This document shows positions 43,644 to 53,101 of a stretch of DNA of 64,000 bases, piece by piece. This DNA is from Acidimicrobiales bacterium (GTDB lineage Bacteria > Actinomycetota > Acidimicrobiia > Acidimicrobiales > Iamiaceae). Position 1 is the first letter of the stretch. Each line of letters begins with the position of its first letter. The notes beneath the pieces are model-generated. The model saw only the letters and a program-made list of their open reading frames with translations. It searched no databases and was not told where the DNA came from. Location: assembly GCA_035547835.1 (NCBI GenBank), contig DASZTW010000005.1:682001-746000 (forward strand). Direction: 5' to 3'. The translations under genes and the position numbers were made by a program.

Positions 43644-46001
43644 TCAGGGCGCGTTGGTTCGCGCTGCTGCAGGTATGCGCGGCCAGAAGGCCCACTTGCC
43701 GAGGACCATCGTCGCTGAGGGCACGAGGAGGGAGCGCACGAGGAAGGTGTCGATGAGGATGCCGACGGTGACGCCGAAGCCGATCTGGCGCAGGTTGGGG
43801 AGCGGGGCGAAGGTGAGGGCGAGGAAGGTGCCAGCGAGGATGAATCCGGCGGAAGTGATCACTCGCCCGGTGAGGGTGAGACCTCGGCTGACGGCCTCGT
43901 GGATCTCGTAGCCGGCATCCGCTTCTTCGCGGATCCGGCTCATGATGAAGATGTTGTAGTCAGCGCCGAGCGCTACGAGGATCACGAAGAGGAACGGGGC
44001 GAGCCAGAAGGTGATCCCGGGGTCGCCGAGGAGTCCTTGGAACACGATGACGGTGATGCCCATCGTTGCGCCATAGGACAGGACCACGGTGGCGAGCAGG
44101 TAGATGGGGGCGACGAGGCTGCGAAGCAGGAGCGCGAGCACGACGAAGATCGCCAGGATGATCACGATGCAGATCACTCGGAAGTCGTTGTTCGAGATGC
44201 GCCGCATGTCGGCGTAGAAGCTGGACGGGCCGCCGACGGAGATCGTGGCGTGTCGCAGCGCGGTGTTGGCGAGCGATTGCTTTGCCCAGGTCCCGATGTG
44301 CTCGATGGTGTCGAGCGAGCTGGTGTCGTAGGGGTTCCCGGCCGGGGCGATGATCAGCCTTGTTGAGTTGCCGTCCGCGCCGAGCAGGAGCCCCATGCGC
44401 TGGGTGAGTTGGGGAAGCTCGCGCAGCAGCGGCCCGGTGAGACGCAGACCTCGCGGGGAGGCGAGGGCCTCGAGGAGAGCTGGTGCGTCAACGACGGCGG
44501 GGTCGATGTTGAGCGCCGTCGGCGCGACTGAACCGGCGGTGAGCTCGGGCAGGTTGTGCACGGTCAAGGGTGCGCCGACAGGTTGGGTGATCGATCGGAC
44601 TTCGGCGATGCCATGTCGGGTCCGGAGTTCGTCGGTGAGCTTGTCGATGGCGGCGACGCGGTCGGTGTCGAGGATTGGCCCGTTGGCTTGGATGACGAGG
44701 TACACGGGCGACACCATGCCGCCCGGATAGTGGGCGGCGACCGTGTTGTAGCCCTCTCGTGCGTCTGCGCCGTGGGGGAGGTCGGCTACAAGGTTGAACG
44801 ACTGGTGGTACCAGCCCAGCGCGGATGCGGGAAGCTGCAGCGCGATCACACCGGCAAGGAGCAGTTGTGCCGGGTGGCGTCGTACGGTTTTGGCGACGCG
44901 GGCCCAGCGAGCGGAGTGGTCCTGCCCGTGAGCGCGGACCTCATCGAGGGTCCGGGGCCAGAACGCCTTGGTGTTGGCGACGCGCAGCAGCGCTGGCGTC
45001 AAGGTGACCCCGGCGGCCAGGGTGACGGCGATCGCGATGCCCACCGCTGGGCCCATCGTCTTGAACATGCCGAAGTCGGCGGTGACCATCGACGAGAACC
45101 CGACGATGACGGTCGCGGCCGATGCCGCGATGACGGCTGCGATCGTCGTCGTCGTTCGCCGCACGGTGGTGGCGACGGACGCGCCGCTGGCGAGGTCTTC
45201 GCGATATCGAGAGGTGAAGAACAGGCAGTAGTCGGTGCCGGCGCCGAAGACCATGACGACGAGGAAGGTCCCCACCATCGTCGACACCTTGAGACCGCCA
45301 CTCGCGGCATAGGACACGACGCCGTTCGACACCGCGAACGCGAGTGCGATCGTGATGAGCGGGATGAGCGGTGCGACAACTGAGCGGTAGATGAGCAGCA
45401 AGAGTGCGAGCACGAGGATGACGGTGACGATCGCCGTGCGGGAGAAGGACTGCACCACCCCGTTCGCCTGATCAGCGGCCAGCCCGGCGAGGCCGGTGAC
45501 GTGGTGCGTCAGTCCCGGCGGTGCCGTGTCGTCGAGGTGGCTTCGGAGCTCGCCGATCGCGTGTGTCGACCGCTGCGTGAATGGTGCGCTGGTGAAGCTG
45601 ACGATCGCGAGCTCTGCCTTGCCGTCGGTGGATCGCAGGAAGGGTGCAAGGTCTGGGCTGGTGGTGGCGGTCTGGGCCTGCTTGATGGCTCCTCGCATCT
45701 GCGGGGTCGCGAGGTACGTCTCGAGCTGGCCGATGTAGGCGTGGTCTGCGGTGGTGAGGCCCGTTGGCCGTGCGAACACGAGGATTGCGGCGTCTCGTGT
45801 GGGGTCGTTCGGGAACACGCGGGCGAGCACCTTGTCGGCGCGTTGCGAGGGCGCGTTCGCCGGCAGGAAGTCCGCGGTGTCTTGGGAGCCGACATCGTTG
45901 AGTGACGGCGCTGCCAGCGTGAGGGCGACCGCTGCCAACAACCACGCGCCGATGACCCAGCGAGCATGACGTTCGACGGCGGCAACGAAACGGTCGAACA
46001 T
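43644..46001 (-). CDS. MmpL-family RND lipid exporter
   Basis: A 785-residue membrane protein with the MmpL layout: N-terminal helix (WVIGAWLLAAVALTLAA), a large extracytoplasmic loop (DFLPANAPSQRADKVLARVF), a block of helices with GAGTDYCLFFTSRYREDLASG, a second loop, and a second block with ALGADYNIFIMSRIREEAD. The two GTDY/GADY motifs carry the proton-relay Asp-Tyr pairs. Likely exports or imports a lipid or pathway intermediate. The ATG 46001 follows the stop of the ABC1-like gene without gap, so they are co-transcribed. Confidence 0.92.
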   Translation of the reverse strand: MFDRFVAAVERHARWVIGAWLLAAVALTLAAPSLNDVGSQDTADFLPANAPSQRADKVLARVFPNDPTRDAAILVFARPTGLTTADHAYIGQLETYLATPQMRGAIKQAQTATTSPDLAPFLRSTDGKAELAIVSFTSAPFTQRSTHAIGELRSHLDDTAPPGLTHHVTGLAGLAADQANGVVQSFSRTAIVTVILVLALLLLIYRSVVAPLIPLITIALAFAVSNGVVSYAASGGLKVSTMVGTFLVVMVFGAGTDYCLFFTSRYREDLASGASVATTVRRTTTTIAAVIAASAATVIVGFSSMVTADFGMFKTMGPAVGIAIAVTLAAGVTLTPALLRVANTKAFWPRTLDEVRAHGQDHSARWARVAKTVRRHPAQLLLAGVIALQLPASALGWYHQSFNLVADLPHGADAREGYNTVAAHYPGGMVSPVYLVIQANGPILDTDRVAAIDKLTDELRTRHGIAEVRSITQPVGAPLTVHNLPELTAGSVAPTALNIDPAVVDAPALLEALASPRGLRLTGPLLRELPQLTQRMGLLLGADGNSTRLIIAPAGNPYDTSSLDTIEHIGTWAKQSLANTALRHATISVGGPSSFYADMRRISNNDFRVICIVIILAIFVVLALLLRSLVAPIYLLATVVLSYGATMGITVIVFQGLLGDPGITFWLAPFLFVILVALGADYNIFIMSRIREEADAGYEIHEAVSRGLTLTGRVITSAGFILAGTFLALTFAPLPNLRQIGFGVTVGILIDTFLVRSLLVPSATMVLGKWAFWPRIPAAARTNAP

Positions 46002-46850
46002 CTAGCGCTGCGCCGCCTTCGTATTGGTAAATGAGATGAGCTGCTCCGTCCGTTCCGGGGTGGCCAGGCATGGGACGTGCTGTTGCCACCGAAAGGCCAG
46101 GTCGAGTCGGTGCAGCAGTTCGTCAGCCAGGAAGACCAGTGGCTCGCTTCGAGGGCCCGATCGGCTGGCTGCGCAGCTGAGGCCGTGCAGCGCCAACGCG
46201 AGGCCCAGCGGCGTCCAGATCGCATGCGCCGCCGTGAGGCTCCGCCCGATCTGCCTCGCAAGGTCGGCCGGGTGGTCTCGGCAAACCGCCGTCACACCGT
46301 CGTAGACGGCTTGCGCGTCGGAGTTGATGACACCGGCGACGGCGTGCACCAGGGCTGCCCGCTCGTCGGCCTCCAGCCGTGCCACGACGCAGAGGTCCTC
46401 GCAGGAGATGTGACCGCCGGTCGTCGTATGCGGTTGGCCGGTGGCGATGATCGTCCCGCTCCTGCATAGCTCCACAAAGAGGGCCGCTATGTAGGCATCG
46501 GTGGCCGCGTCGGTCGGCTGAGGCGGATCAGACCAGTCGGGCCGCTCGAGCCACAGCTCCTCAGACCCTATGGATCGCACCGCTGGCACCTGCACCACGG
46601 CCGCATGGCCGAGCGCCGCGGCAGTCGCGTAGTCAGCGGCGCAGGCGCCGGACATGCCCATCGCGCATCGCCGGACGAGGGCTGACTGGCCGTCGCCGAA
46701 CGTCGCGCGATGGATCTCACCCGACCGACCCCACGCAACGGACCGAGACTCGATCTCTCCCGGCCGAATCGTGGACCGGGCCAAGAGTGTTCCAAGGTCG
46801 GCCCAATCGAGCCGTTCGATCGACGCCCTGCGCACGATGGTTGGGTTCAC
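46002..46850 (-). CDS. Degenerate ABC1-like protein (putative pseudokinase)
   Basis: About 282 residues from GTG 46850. The middle has the pattern of an ABC1 kinase (GRSGEIHRATFGDGQSALVR, VVQVPAVRSIGSEELWLE, AALFVELCRSGTIIATGQPH, DERAALVHAVAGVINSDAQ), but the catalytic GDxHxGN is replaced by GQPHTTTGG and no DFG follows. I read it as a catalytically dead ABC1 relative; this is a judgement by eye and may be wrong. It shares an operon with MmpL and a promoter region with the divergent TetR. Confidence 0.45.
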   Translation of the reverse strand: MNPTIVRRASIERLDWADLGTLLARSTIRPGEIESRSVAWGRSGEIHRATFGDGQSALVRRCAMGMSGACAADYATAAALGHAAVVQVPAVRSIGSEELWLERPDWSDPPQPTDAATDAYIAALFVELCRSGTIIATGQPHTTTGGHISCEDLCVVARLEADERAALVHAVAGVINSDAQAVYDGVTAVCRDHPADLARQIGRSLTAAHAIWTPLGLALALHGLSCAASRSGPRSEPLVFLADELLHRLDLAFRWQQHVPCLATPERTEQLISFTNTKAAQR

Positions 46851-46936
46851 ACCCGGCCGACCCGCGGCGGGACCGAACGCTGCGGAGGCCGGACGACGTC
46901 GCTCGACAACATCGGGGACTGATCGTAGGATCTGTT

Positions 46937-46976
46937 CGACACAATGTCCAACGCAACGTCCGGCACAGCGTCGGAA
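46937..46976. promoter_or_regulatory. Tandem operator-like boxes between ABC1-like gene and TetR
   Basis: CGACACAATGTCCAA (46937-46951) and CGGCACAGCGTCGGAA (46961-46976) are imperfect direct repeats 24 bases apart. The first matches the box in front of the paralogous TetR at 16814-16838 except for one base. Confidence 0.5.
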
Positions 46977-47068
46977 GGGACCCTCATGTCGAGCAAACCT
47001 CGAGCGCTCGTTGCTGGCGGGAGTCGGCGACTCGACCCGGCGCAGCGCTGCGCGGGGCGGGGCCGAGG

Positions 47069-47695
47069 ATGAGCGGCTCGTCGGGAGCCACACTGGGTGG
47101 CGTGCGCGACGTCCCAGCCGAGATGGCGTCCAAGCTCGACCGAGCAGCCGACGATCTGCTTGCCCGTTTTGACGACCTGCAGATGAGCGATATCGCTCAG
47201 GCGGCTGGGGTGGCGCGGTCGTCGCTCTATTACTACTTCGTCAACAAGGACGCCGTTCTCGCGTTCTTGCTCCGAGCGATCCTGGACGACCTCACCGTCA
47301 GCGCGCGGGAGGCGGCCGGTGGACCGGGCGATCCCGCGTCGCGGCTGCGCGCGGTCATCCGGGCCCAACTCGAGCACCTCAACGGTCACCCTGCAGCGAG
47401 TCAGTTGCTGATCGCGAATCTCGGTCGGGCTGGCAAGCTCCCGGAGATCGCGGCACGGGTGAGCGAGGGATTTGAAGGCCCGGTTCGGCGGCTACTCGTC
47501 GAGGGAGCCGCCGACGGATCGCTTCGGCCGTTGCCCGACACTGAGCTTGGTGCAACGGCGCTCTTCGGTGCTGTTCTGGTTATCGGCCTGCGGTCGCTGG
47601 TTGTGGAAGGCCGTATCGATGTCGACCGAGTGATGGAGATGATCACGCCCATGTTGTGGTCGGGCATCGCTCCGACTGCGGGCCACGCGACATGA
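47069..47695 (+). CDS. TetR-family regulator of the duplicated thioesterase-P450 module
   Basis: A 208-residue TetR protein, helix-turn-helix LQMSDIAQAAGVARSSLYYYFVNKDAVL, paralogous to the protein at 16211-16798. ATG 47069 is used; upstream in-frame sequence overlaps the operator region and is not conserved in the paralogue. Its stop overlaps the thioesterase start (ATGA, 47692-47695), the same coupling logic as in the first module. Confidence 0.85.
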   Translation: MSGSSGATLGGVRDVPAEMASKLDRAADDLLARFDDLQMSDIAQAAGVARSSLYYYFVNKDAVLAFLLRAILDDLTVSAREAAGGPGDPASRLRAVIRAQLEHLNGHPAASQLLIANLGRAGKLPEIAARVSEGFEGPVRRLLVEGAADGSLRPLPDTELGATALFGAVLVIGLRSLVVEGRIDVDRVMEMITPMLWSGIAPTAGHAT

Positions 47696-48120
47696 ATTTC
47701 GCTCATTACGACGCCGACCTTGCCGCGCTGATCTCCGCCGAACCCGGAGGCGGCGGTGGCCTGCCGGGTTACCTCGCCATCCGCACGACCGAGGTCGGAC
47801 CGGGGACCATGACCGCCGAGGTCGATGTCCGACCCGACCTCCTCAACCCGTTCGGCTCCGTGCACGGCGGCGTTCTGGCGGCGCTCGCCGATCACGTCCT
47901 GGGTGCCGTGCTCTACCCCGTGATCCCACGCGGAGCCTGGGCAGCCACCACGCAGCTCAACCTCAACTTCACAGCACCGGTCAGGGATGGGACGCTCGCC
48001 GCACGGAGCCACATCATCTCCTTGACGAAGCGAACCGCGGTGGTGCGGATCGACGTGACCAACGGTGACCGCCTCGTGGGCGCCGCTCAGGGCACCGTCA
48101 CCGTGACGCCGGCCCGCTGA
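47692..48120 (+). CDS. PaaI-type hotdog thioesterase (copy 2)
   Basis: A 142-residue hotdog thioesterase with NPFGSVHGGVLAALADHVLGA, equal in length and largely identical in sequence to copy 1 at 13638-14066 (shared stretches such as GAWAATTQLNLNFTA). Coupled to the TetR gene and followed 28 bases later by P450 copy 2. Confidence 0.85.
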   Translation: MNFAHYDADLAALISAEPGGGGGLPGYLAIRTTEVGPGTMTAEVDVRPDLLNPFGSVHGGVLAALADHVLGAVLYPVIPRGAWAATTQLNLNFTAPVRDGTLAARSHIISLTKRTAVVRIDVTNGDRLVGAAQGTVTVTPAR

Positions 48121-48148
48121 TGTGTCTTCGCGACCTGGAGGCCGCTCG

Positions 48149-49363
48149 ATGACCACCGCGCACGAGCTTGACCTCCCCACGATCGACATCTTCGGTCTCG
48201 AACGCGCCGAGGCGTTGCGGGCCCTCGATCAAGTGAGGCGGCAGCACTGGCTGGCGCGCACGCCGCTCGGCTACCTGGTCACCCGCTACGACGACGTCAC
48301 CGCCTTGTTGCGCGACCAACGCTTCCACTCCGCGCTCTCGGCCCTGCCCGCGATGGCGGGCGTGCCCGAAGGCCGCATGCGCGACAGACAGCGGCGCTCG
48401 ATCCTGTCGATGGAAGGGGACGAGCACACCCGCGTCCGGCGGCTCGCGTCTCCAGCCTTCACGCCTCGTGCGACGGAGCGGCTACGGCCGTTCATGCAGC
48501 AGGTGGTCAACGAGCTGCTCGACCCGTTGGCCGCTACGGGCCAATGCGAACTCGTGGGCGACGTGTGCGAGCCCTACCCCATCCCCATCATCTGCGAGCT
48601 GCTCGGCGCCCCACGAGAGGACTGGCGACTGTTCTCGGAGTGGGCGACGGCCATCTTCCGCATCTTCAACAACGACATCGCCAACGACCTCGATGTGATC
48701 GAGGCAGCGATGACCGAACTCGACGCCTACGTCCGCCTCATGATCGACGAGCGTCGCAGCCAGCCCGCTGACGACTTGCTCACGCGCCTCATCAGGGCCG
48801 AGGAGCAGGGCGATCGCATGAGCACCGACGAGCTCGTGATGATGACCGAGGCCGTGTTGATGGCCGGCACCGACACCACACGGAACCAGCTTGCGTGCGC
48901 GGTCGCGCTGTTCAGCGGCCACCCTGACCAATGGGCTGCTCTCGCCGAGAGGCCCGCTTTGGCGGCGAGTGCTGTCGAGGAGGTGATGCGCCACCTCGGC
49001 ACCGTTCGTGCCACTGTTCGGATCGCCGCTCAAGACGTCGAATACCGCGGGGTGACCTTCCCAGCCGGCACCCTCGTGGCGACGAGCCTCGCGGCAGCGA
49101 ATCACGACCCGGACACCTGGTCCGATCCCGACCGCTTCGACATCGAGCGCGAGCCGAGCGGTGCGCCGCAACTCACCTTTGGCTCCGGGATCCATTACTG
49201 CTTGGGCGCCTCGCTCGCTCGCGCCGAACTCCAAGAAGCGCTCCCGATCCTCGCCCGTCGGATGCCGAACATCGGGCTCGCGGAGCCGATCGTGTGGAAG
49301 CCGCCAACCGTCGGCATCTGGGGCCCGAGCCGACTCGCACTGCACTTCGACCCAACCGGTTGA
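48149..49363 (+). CDS. Cytochrome P450 (copy 2 of duplicated module)
   Basis: A 404-residue P450 with AGTDTTRN, EEVMR and FGSGIHYCLGASLAR, closely similar over its whole length to 12389-13615 (shared CEPYPIPIICELLGAP and WKPPTVGIWGPSRLAL). TGGAGG lies eight bases before ATG 48149. The last gene before a second TetR. The two copies may act on related positions or substrates. Confidence 0.92.
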   Translation: MTTAHELDLPTIDIFGLERAEALRALDQVRRQHWLARTPLGYLVTRYDDVTALLRDQRFHSALSALPAMAGVPEGRMRDRQRRSILSMEGDEHTRVRRLASPAFTPRATERLRPFMQQVVNELLDPLAATGQCELVGDVCEPYPIPIICELLGAPREDWRLFSEWATAIFRIFNNDIANDLDVIEAAMTELDAYVRLMIDERRSQPADDLLTRLIRAEEQGDRMSTDELVMMTEAVLMAGTDTTRNQLACAVALFSGHPDQWAALAERPALAASAVEEVMRHLGTVRATVRIAAQDVEYRGVTFPAGTLVATSLAAANHDPDTWSDPDRFDIEREPSGAPQLTFGSGIHYCLGASLARAELQEALPILARRMPNIGLAEPIVWKPPTVGIWGPSRLALHFDPTG

Positions 49364-49382
49364 GCCACACGCTGCGCCGCCG

Positions 49383-50132
49383 ATGACTTCCGCTGGCCCC
49401 CAGACTCCGAGCACGCCCGGCGACGCGGCCGGTCCATTGCTTGACATCGCTGAGCAGCATTTCGCGGCGCGAGGTGTCGCCCGCTCGTCCGCGAGCGAGA
49501 TCGCCAATGCAGCGCGGATGTCGCGAGCGACGTTCTACCGGCGCGTCCCCAACAAGCAAGCGCTCGTCGCGCTCGTCGGCCTAAGGCAGGTCGATCGGTT
49601 GCTCGCCGAGCTGAGCGCCGCGGTCACCACGGAAGTGACGCTCGCTGAGGTTGTCGTCGAGGGATTCATCTCGGCCGTGGAGCGGGTCAAGTGTCGTGAG
49701 CCGCTCTGGCTGTTGGTCACGGGGAGCCTCGACGACGGCGGCGAGTGGTCGCCCTCGAGCTGGCTTGCGCAGGCTGAGGATCGGTTTCACGAGCTCGTTG
49801 CGCCATTGTTCGTCGTTGCGCAGCACGAAGGCCTGATCCGACCGGAGATCGATATCGAGGCGGTGGTGGCCGTTGTGGTGCCGCTTCTTCGATCCTGCTC
49901 CGCGGACGTGAGTACGACATCAGATCGTGGGCGCGCGCTTCGCCGCCTGCTGCGCTGCACGCTTGTCCCGATGATCGTCCCCGACGGAGCGGTCACCCAA
50001 CGGTTGTCACCCACCGCCGTCCAGGCCTTCCGCCGAGCGCTGCGAACCGACAGCCTGGCGCTGCCCGGGGTGCAAGCCGAGCCCAAGACCACCACCGTGG
50101 TCGGACTCACTGGCGGTGTGTGCGTGGGTTAG
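49383..50132 (+). CDS. TetR-family regulator
   Basis: A 249-residue TetR protein with helix-turn-helix SSASEIANAARMSRATFYRRVPNKQALV and an extended C-terminus. It follows P450 copy 2 by 19 bases in the same direction and has no counterpart in the first module. Likely co-transcribed with the P450; target unknown. Confidence 0.82.
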   Translation: MTSAGPQTPSTPGDAAGPLLDIAEQHFAARGVARSSASEIANAARMSRATFYRRVPNKQALVALVGLRQVDRLLAELSAAVTTEVTLAEVVVEGFISAVERVKCREPLWLLVTGSLDDGGEWSPSSWLAQAEDRFHELVAPLFVVAQHEGLIRPEIDIEAVVAVVVPLLRSCSADVSTTSDRGRALRRLLRCTLVPMIVPDGAVTQRLSPTAVQAFRRALRTDSLALPGVQAEPKTTTVVGLTGGVCVG

Positions 50133-50178
50133 GCGACGAGTGCGTTGGGTCCGGGTCTCGACAGGTCGGTAGCGAGGC

Positions 50179-50928
50179 TCACGGCACGTGTTCGTCAGCG
50201 GGCGGGCTGGAGAACAGGAACGCGATCAGCTCCGGGTCGTCGAGGATCGTCCAATCCGGGGCGATGAGCTTGGCGTAGCGCTCGAAGTAGAGGAGCTGCT
50301 TCGCGACAAGGACCAGCTCGCGGGGGAGGCGGACGTCGTAACGGGTGCCGATCTTCACAATGTCGACGAGGACCTCGCCATAGGAGATCTCCGAGAGCGG
50401 CCGCTCGAGGATCGGGGTGACCAGCTCAGCGATGTCGCGCGAGGACTGCTCGAGGTCCGCCGGGCCGAGGATGGCGCCGAGGTCATAGATCGCGCTCGCG
50501 ACGCGTCGGAAGTCACGGTCGACCAGCAGGGCTGGTAAGCCCTCGCTGATGACGCGGCGGGTCGCGTCATCGAGCTCGCCACAGATCCCGAAGTCCAGGA
50601 ACACGATGTGGCCGTCAGTGTCGAGCATGAGGTTCCCCGCGTGCACGTCACCGTGGAAGAACCCGTGCACGAGCGCCGCTTCCATCCAGCCACGCACTCC
50701 GGCCTTGAGCGCCTCGGCGAGGTCCCAACCGGTGGGTCGGAGTCGGGCGAGATCGTCGATCTTGTAGCCGTGGATCCGTTCCATGGTCAGCAGACGCGGG
50801 GTCGTGAGTGGCCAATGCACAGCAGGGACCCGGACCTCGACGTTGTTCCCGAACCGGTCGAGACCGCCGGCGAAGCGTTCCATCGATCTCGCTTCGATGA
50901 CGAAGTCGACCTCAGCTACGAGGGTGGG
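50179..50928 (-). pseudogene. 5'-truncated ABC1/UbiB kinase (copy 2)
   Basis: From position 50928 down to 50179 the frame matches the C-terminal half of the ABC1 kinase at 10936-12273 (VAEVDFVIEARSMERF, FFHGDVHAGNLMLDTDG, FLDFGICGELDD, YGEVLVDIVKIGTRYDVRLP). Upstream of 50928 the match ends abruptly and a stop (TAA) appears in frame. The KxGQ and Ala-rich motifs are missing, so an ATG at 50883 could yield only a partial kinase. The break marks a deletion or recombination junction. Confidence 0.75.
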
Positions 50929-51423
50929 TTAACTGTGCGTCTCCCGCTCGCGGGCCGAGAGGCGAGCAAGCACAGTGCTCACGCTGCCATGCCTACAAAA
51001 CAGGCGCTCTCGCTGCCCACAATCCATCGCGCGTCCATCGCGCGGACGCTGACTTCCACGAGCGTCCGCGACCCACCAACCCGACGACCTGGACGCCTAC
51101 TGCCGCCCCCATCTGCCCACCGATGCGCGACACGACCGGCTTCCCAAGCTGAATACGGGAGTCGATTCTCCCTCCCTAATCCACAAGAAGAAGCCCAGGT
51201 CAGCAGCGCTGCCACCCAGAGGCCGACGCCACATCGCGTTTGGACGATCGCGCCGGGGTCGCGCCAGAACCTCCAACGATGCTGAGTGGGCCTGGTCCCG
51301 CGAGTGAACTTCGGCGTCTACGCCTCTGATGGGCCCGCGTGCTCGGGCCTCGTGGGCTCGCCGTCGGCTTATCGCCGTCGGTCTCGACGCTCTGGGCCCT
51401 GGTAGTGCTGGGAGACTTCGGAG
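50929..51423. other. Intergenic region right of the truncated kinase
   Basis: No supported gene. It begins at the truncation junction and contains a strong hairpin at 51041-51070. It probably marks the border between the catabolic cargo and the integration/maintenance end of the element. Confidence 0.4.
51041..51070. repeat. Perfect inverted repeat
   Basis: CGCGGACGCT (51041-51050) and AGCGTCCGCG (51061-51070) are perfect 10-base arms around ten bases. No T-run on either side. Could be a terminator of the actinobacterial type, a protein-binding site or a recombination site. Confidence 0.5.
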
Positions 51424-52695
51424 ATGGGCTCGCTGCTTGCCGATCGAGTGTTGCCGCTGATTCGGACGCGTGGCGAACTGTGGGGCCGAGCCGCGGCGAC
51501 TGCGCACGGCCGCCAGATGCACGAGGCGGTCGCGATCCTGTACGGGGCCGCCGAGCGCGAGGACCCAGCGGTGGTGTTCACCGTGACGCAGCGAGCGATC
51601 GGGTCTGCGATCACGATCATTCTGCGAGCCGATGACTCCAACGGCGTCATCGGTGACGCAATCGACGGGTTGTTGGCCCTCCACCCCCGCCTCGCCGCCA
51701 AGGCATCGGTGCCGCCGGCGCGACTGGTCGAGTGGATGATCCGATTCCAATTCGACGGCCGCCAAGACTTCTTCAACCTCGACCCCGTCGCCTACGCGCC
51801 CGCGCTCGGCGCCGCCGGGACCGACCTCTACCGGTCCCGCCTCGCCGAGATCTACAACCAGCTCGGACCCGAACGTGCCGACGACCAATACGCGCCGCGG
51901 CTGCGGGTCGAGGATCCAGCTGCCTGGGACCACGTGATCGAGGAGCGCCGCACCCGATTCGTGTTGGACTACAACGCGCAGCGGCTCGCCGTCCTCGACC
52001 GCGACGTCGACGCGATCATCGCCACCCACGCCCCGGACCGAACAGTTGCCTCCCGTCTGCATGACACAGCGAAGGCGCTCGCTGAGATCGGCGAGACCGA
52101 CCCGGCCATTGACTGGGCACGCGAAGCCACCAACATCGACCACGGCCACCAAGCGCGCCAAGCCGCCCGCTACTGGTGCGACCTCATCACCGAACATCAC
52201 CCCGACCAGCTTTGCGACACCTGCCTCGTGGTGTTCAACCGGTGGCCCACCGCCGAAACCGCCAACGACCTCCGCCAGGCCGCCCGCGACGCCTGGCCTC
52301 GACACAAGGACCACGTCACGCAGACACTCGCCGCCCAGCCCCGCGAAGCCGTCCGATTCACACTCGACTACCTCCGCGAACCCGCACGTGCCTGGGAACT
52401 CGCCCACCAACTCGGACTCGCCGACAATCACACCTGGGAAACACTGGCCGACGCCTACGCCCAAATCGACCCCGCCGCGGTCTTGCCGGTCCTCGGCCGA
52501 CTCGTCGACCTCGACCTCCAAGTCGCCGACGCCAGGAACTACCGGAGCGCCGCCCATCGCCTACAACAGATGCGGGCGCTGAGCGCCGCGACTCCCGACG
52601 ACGCGGGCGTTGACCAACTCATCGCCGACCTGCGCCACCGGAACCGGCACCGACCGCGGCTGCAACGAGAATTCGACGCTGCCAACCTGCCCTAG
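51424..52695 (+). CDS. Hypothetical helical-repeat protein
   Basis: A 423-residue soluble protein, mostly amphipathic helices, with TPR-like stretches (RLHDTAKALAEIGETDPAID, WAREATNIDHGHQARQAARY). It resembles actinobacterial alpha-solenoid proteins sometimes labelled DUF6880, but I am not sure. GGAG stands just before ATG 51424. No metal or catalytic motif seen. It lies alone between the truncated kinase and the excisionase and may belong to the element backbone. Confidence 0.65.
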   Translation: MGSLLADRVLPLIRTRGELWGRAAATAHGRQMHEAVAILYGAAEREDPAVVFTVTQRAIGSAITIILRADDSNGVIGDAIDGLLALHPRLAAKASVPPARLVEWMIRFQFDGRQDFFNLDPVAYAPALGAAGTDLYRSRLAEIYNQLGPERADDQYAPRLRVEDPAAWDHVIEERRTRFVLDYNAQRLAVLDRDVDAIIATHAPDRTVASRLHDTAKALAEIGETDPAIDWAREATNIDHGHQARQAARYWCDLITEHHPDQLCDTCLVVFNRWPTAETANDLRQAARDAWPRHKDHVTQTLAAQPREAVRFTLDYLREPARAWELAHQLGLADNHTWETLADAYAQIDPAAVLPVLGRLVDLDLQVADARNYRSAAHRLQQMRALSAATPDDAGVDQLIADLRHRNRHRPRLQREFDAANLP

Positions 52696-52783
52696 CACCT
52701 CGACCGCCGGAAGGCCGAGCATCCCGGCTCGCTTGCGACCGGACCGTGCAGCATTCCGGTAATGGCAACGTTCGGGCATCGAG

Positions 52784-53101
52784 TCAGGATGCTGGGCGAA
52801 GTCCCGGCCCCCGCCCGCGGTCTCCCGACGCGGGCGGGGACTCAAGGTGAGCGGTCACGAGTTCTTCGATCTCGACTCGGGCAATGCGACGGGTCGCGGA
52901 CCCGAGGCCCGGCAGCAGATGCAGCAGGCCCACTTCCACGTACTTCGCGACCGTTCGGTCACACACGCCCAACAGGACGCCTGCCTCGCGGTAGTTCAGC
53001 GCCAGTGGTTGCTCGGACCGCAGCACTGCCACGACCTCGGTCAGCTTCTCTTCGAGGATCCGTTCGACAGTGTCCGACACCGCCGTCTCGATGGAGCTCA
53101 C
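52784..53101 (-). CDS. Excisionase-like helix-turn-helix DNA-binding protein
   Basis: A 105-residue protein. Residues about 38-80 form a MerR/excisionase-type HTH (LNYREAGVLLGVCDRTVAKYV). GTG 53101 is chosen because GGGAGGGAGG lies just upstream; longer frames would run into the integrase. It lies 103 bases downstream of the integrase on the same strand. A role in directing excision is the usual one for such a neighbour of an integrase. Confidence 0.7.
   Translation of the reverse strand: MSSIETAVSDTVERILEEKLTEVVAVLRSEQPLALNYREAGVLLGVCDRTVAKYVEVGLLHLLPGLGSATRRIARVEIEELVTAHLESPPASGDRGRGPGLRPAS

Noticed and set aside
51097-52557. 486-codon minus-strand frame
   Set aside because: Antisense to the hypothetical gene at 51424; Val/Gly-rich shadow translation.
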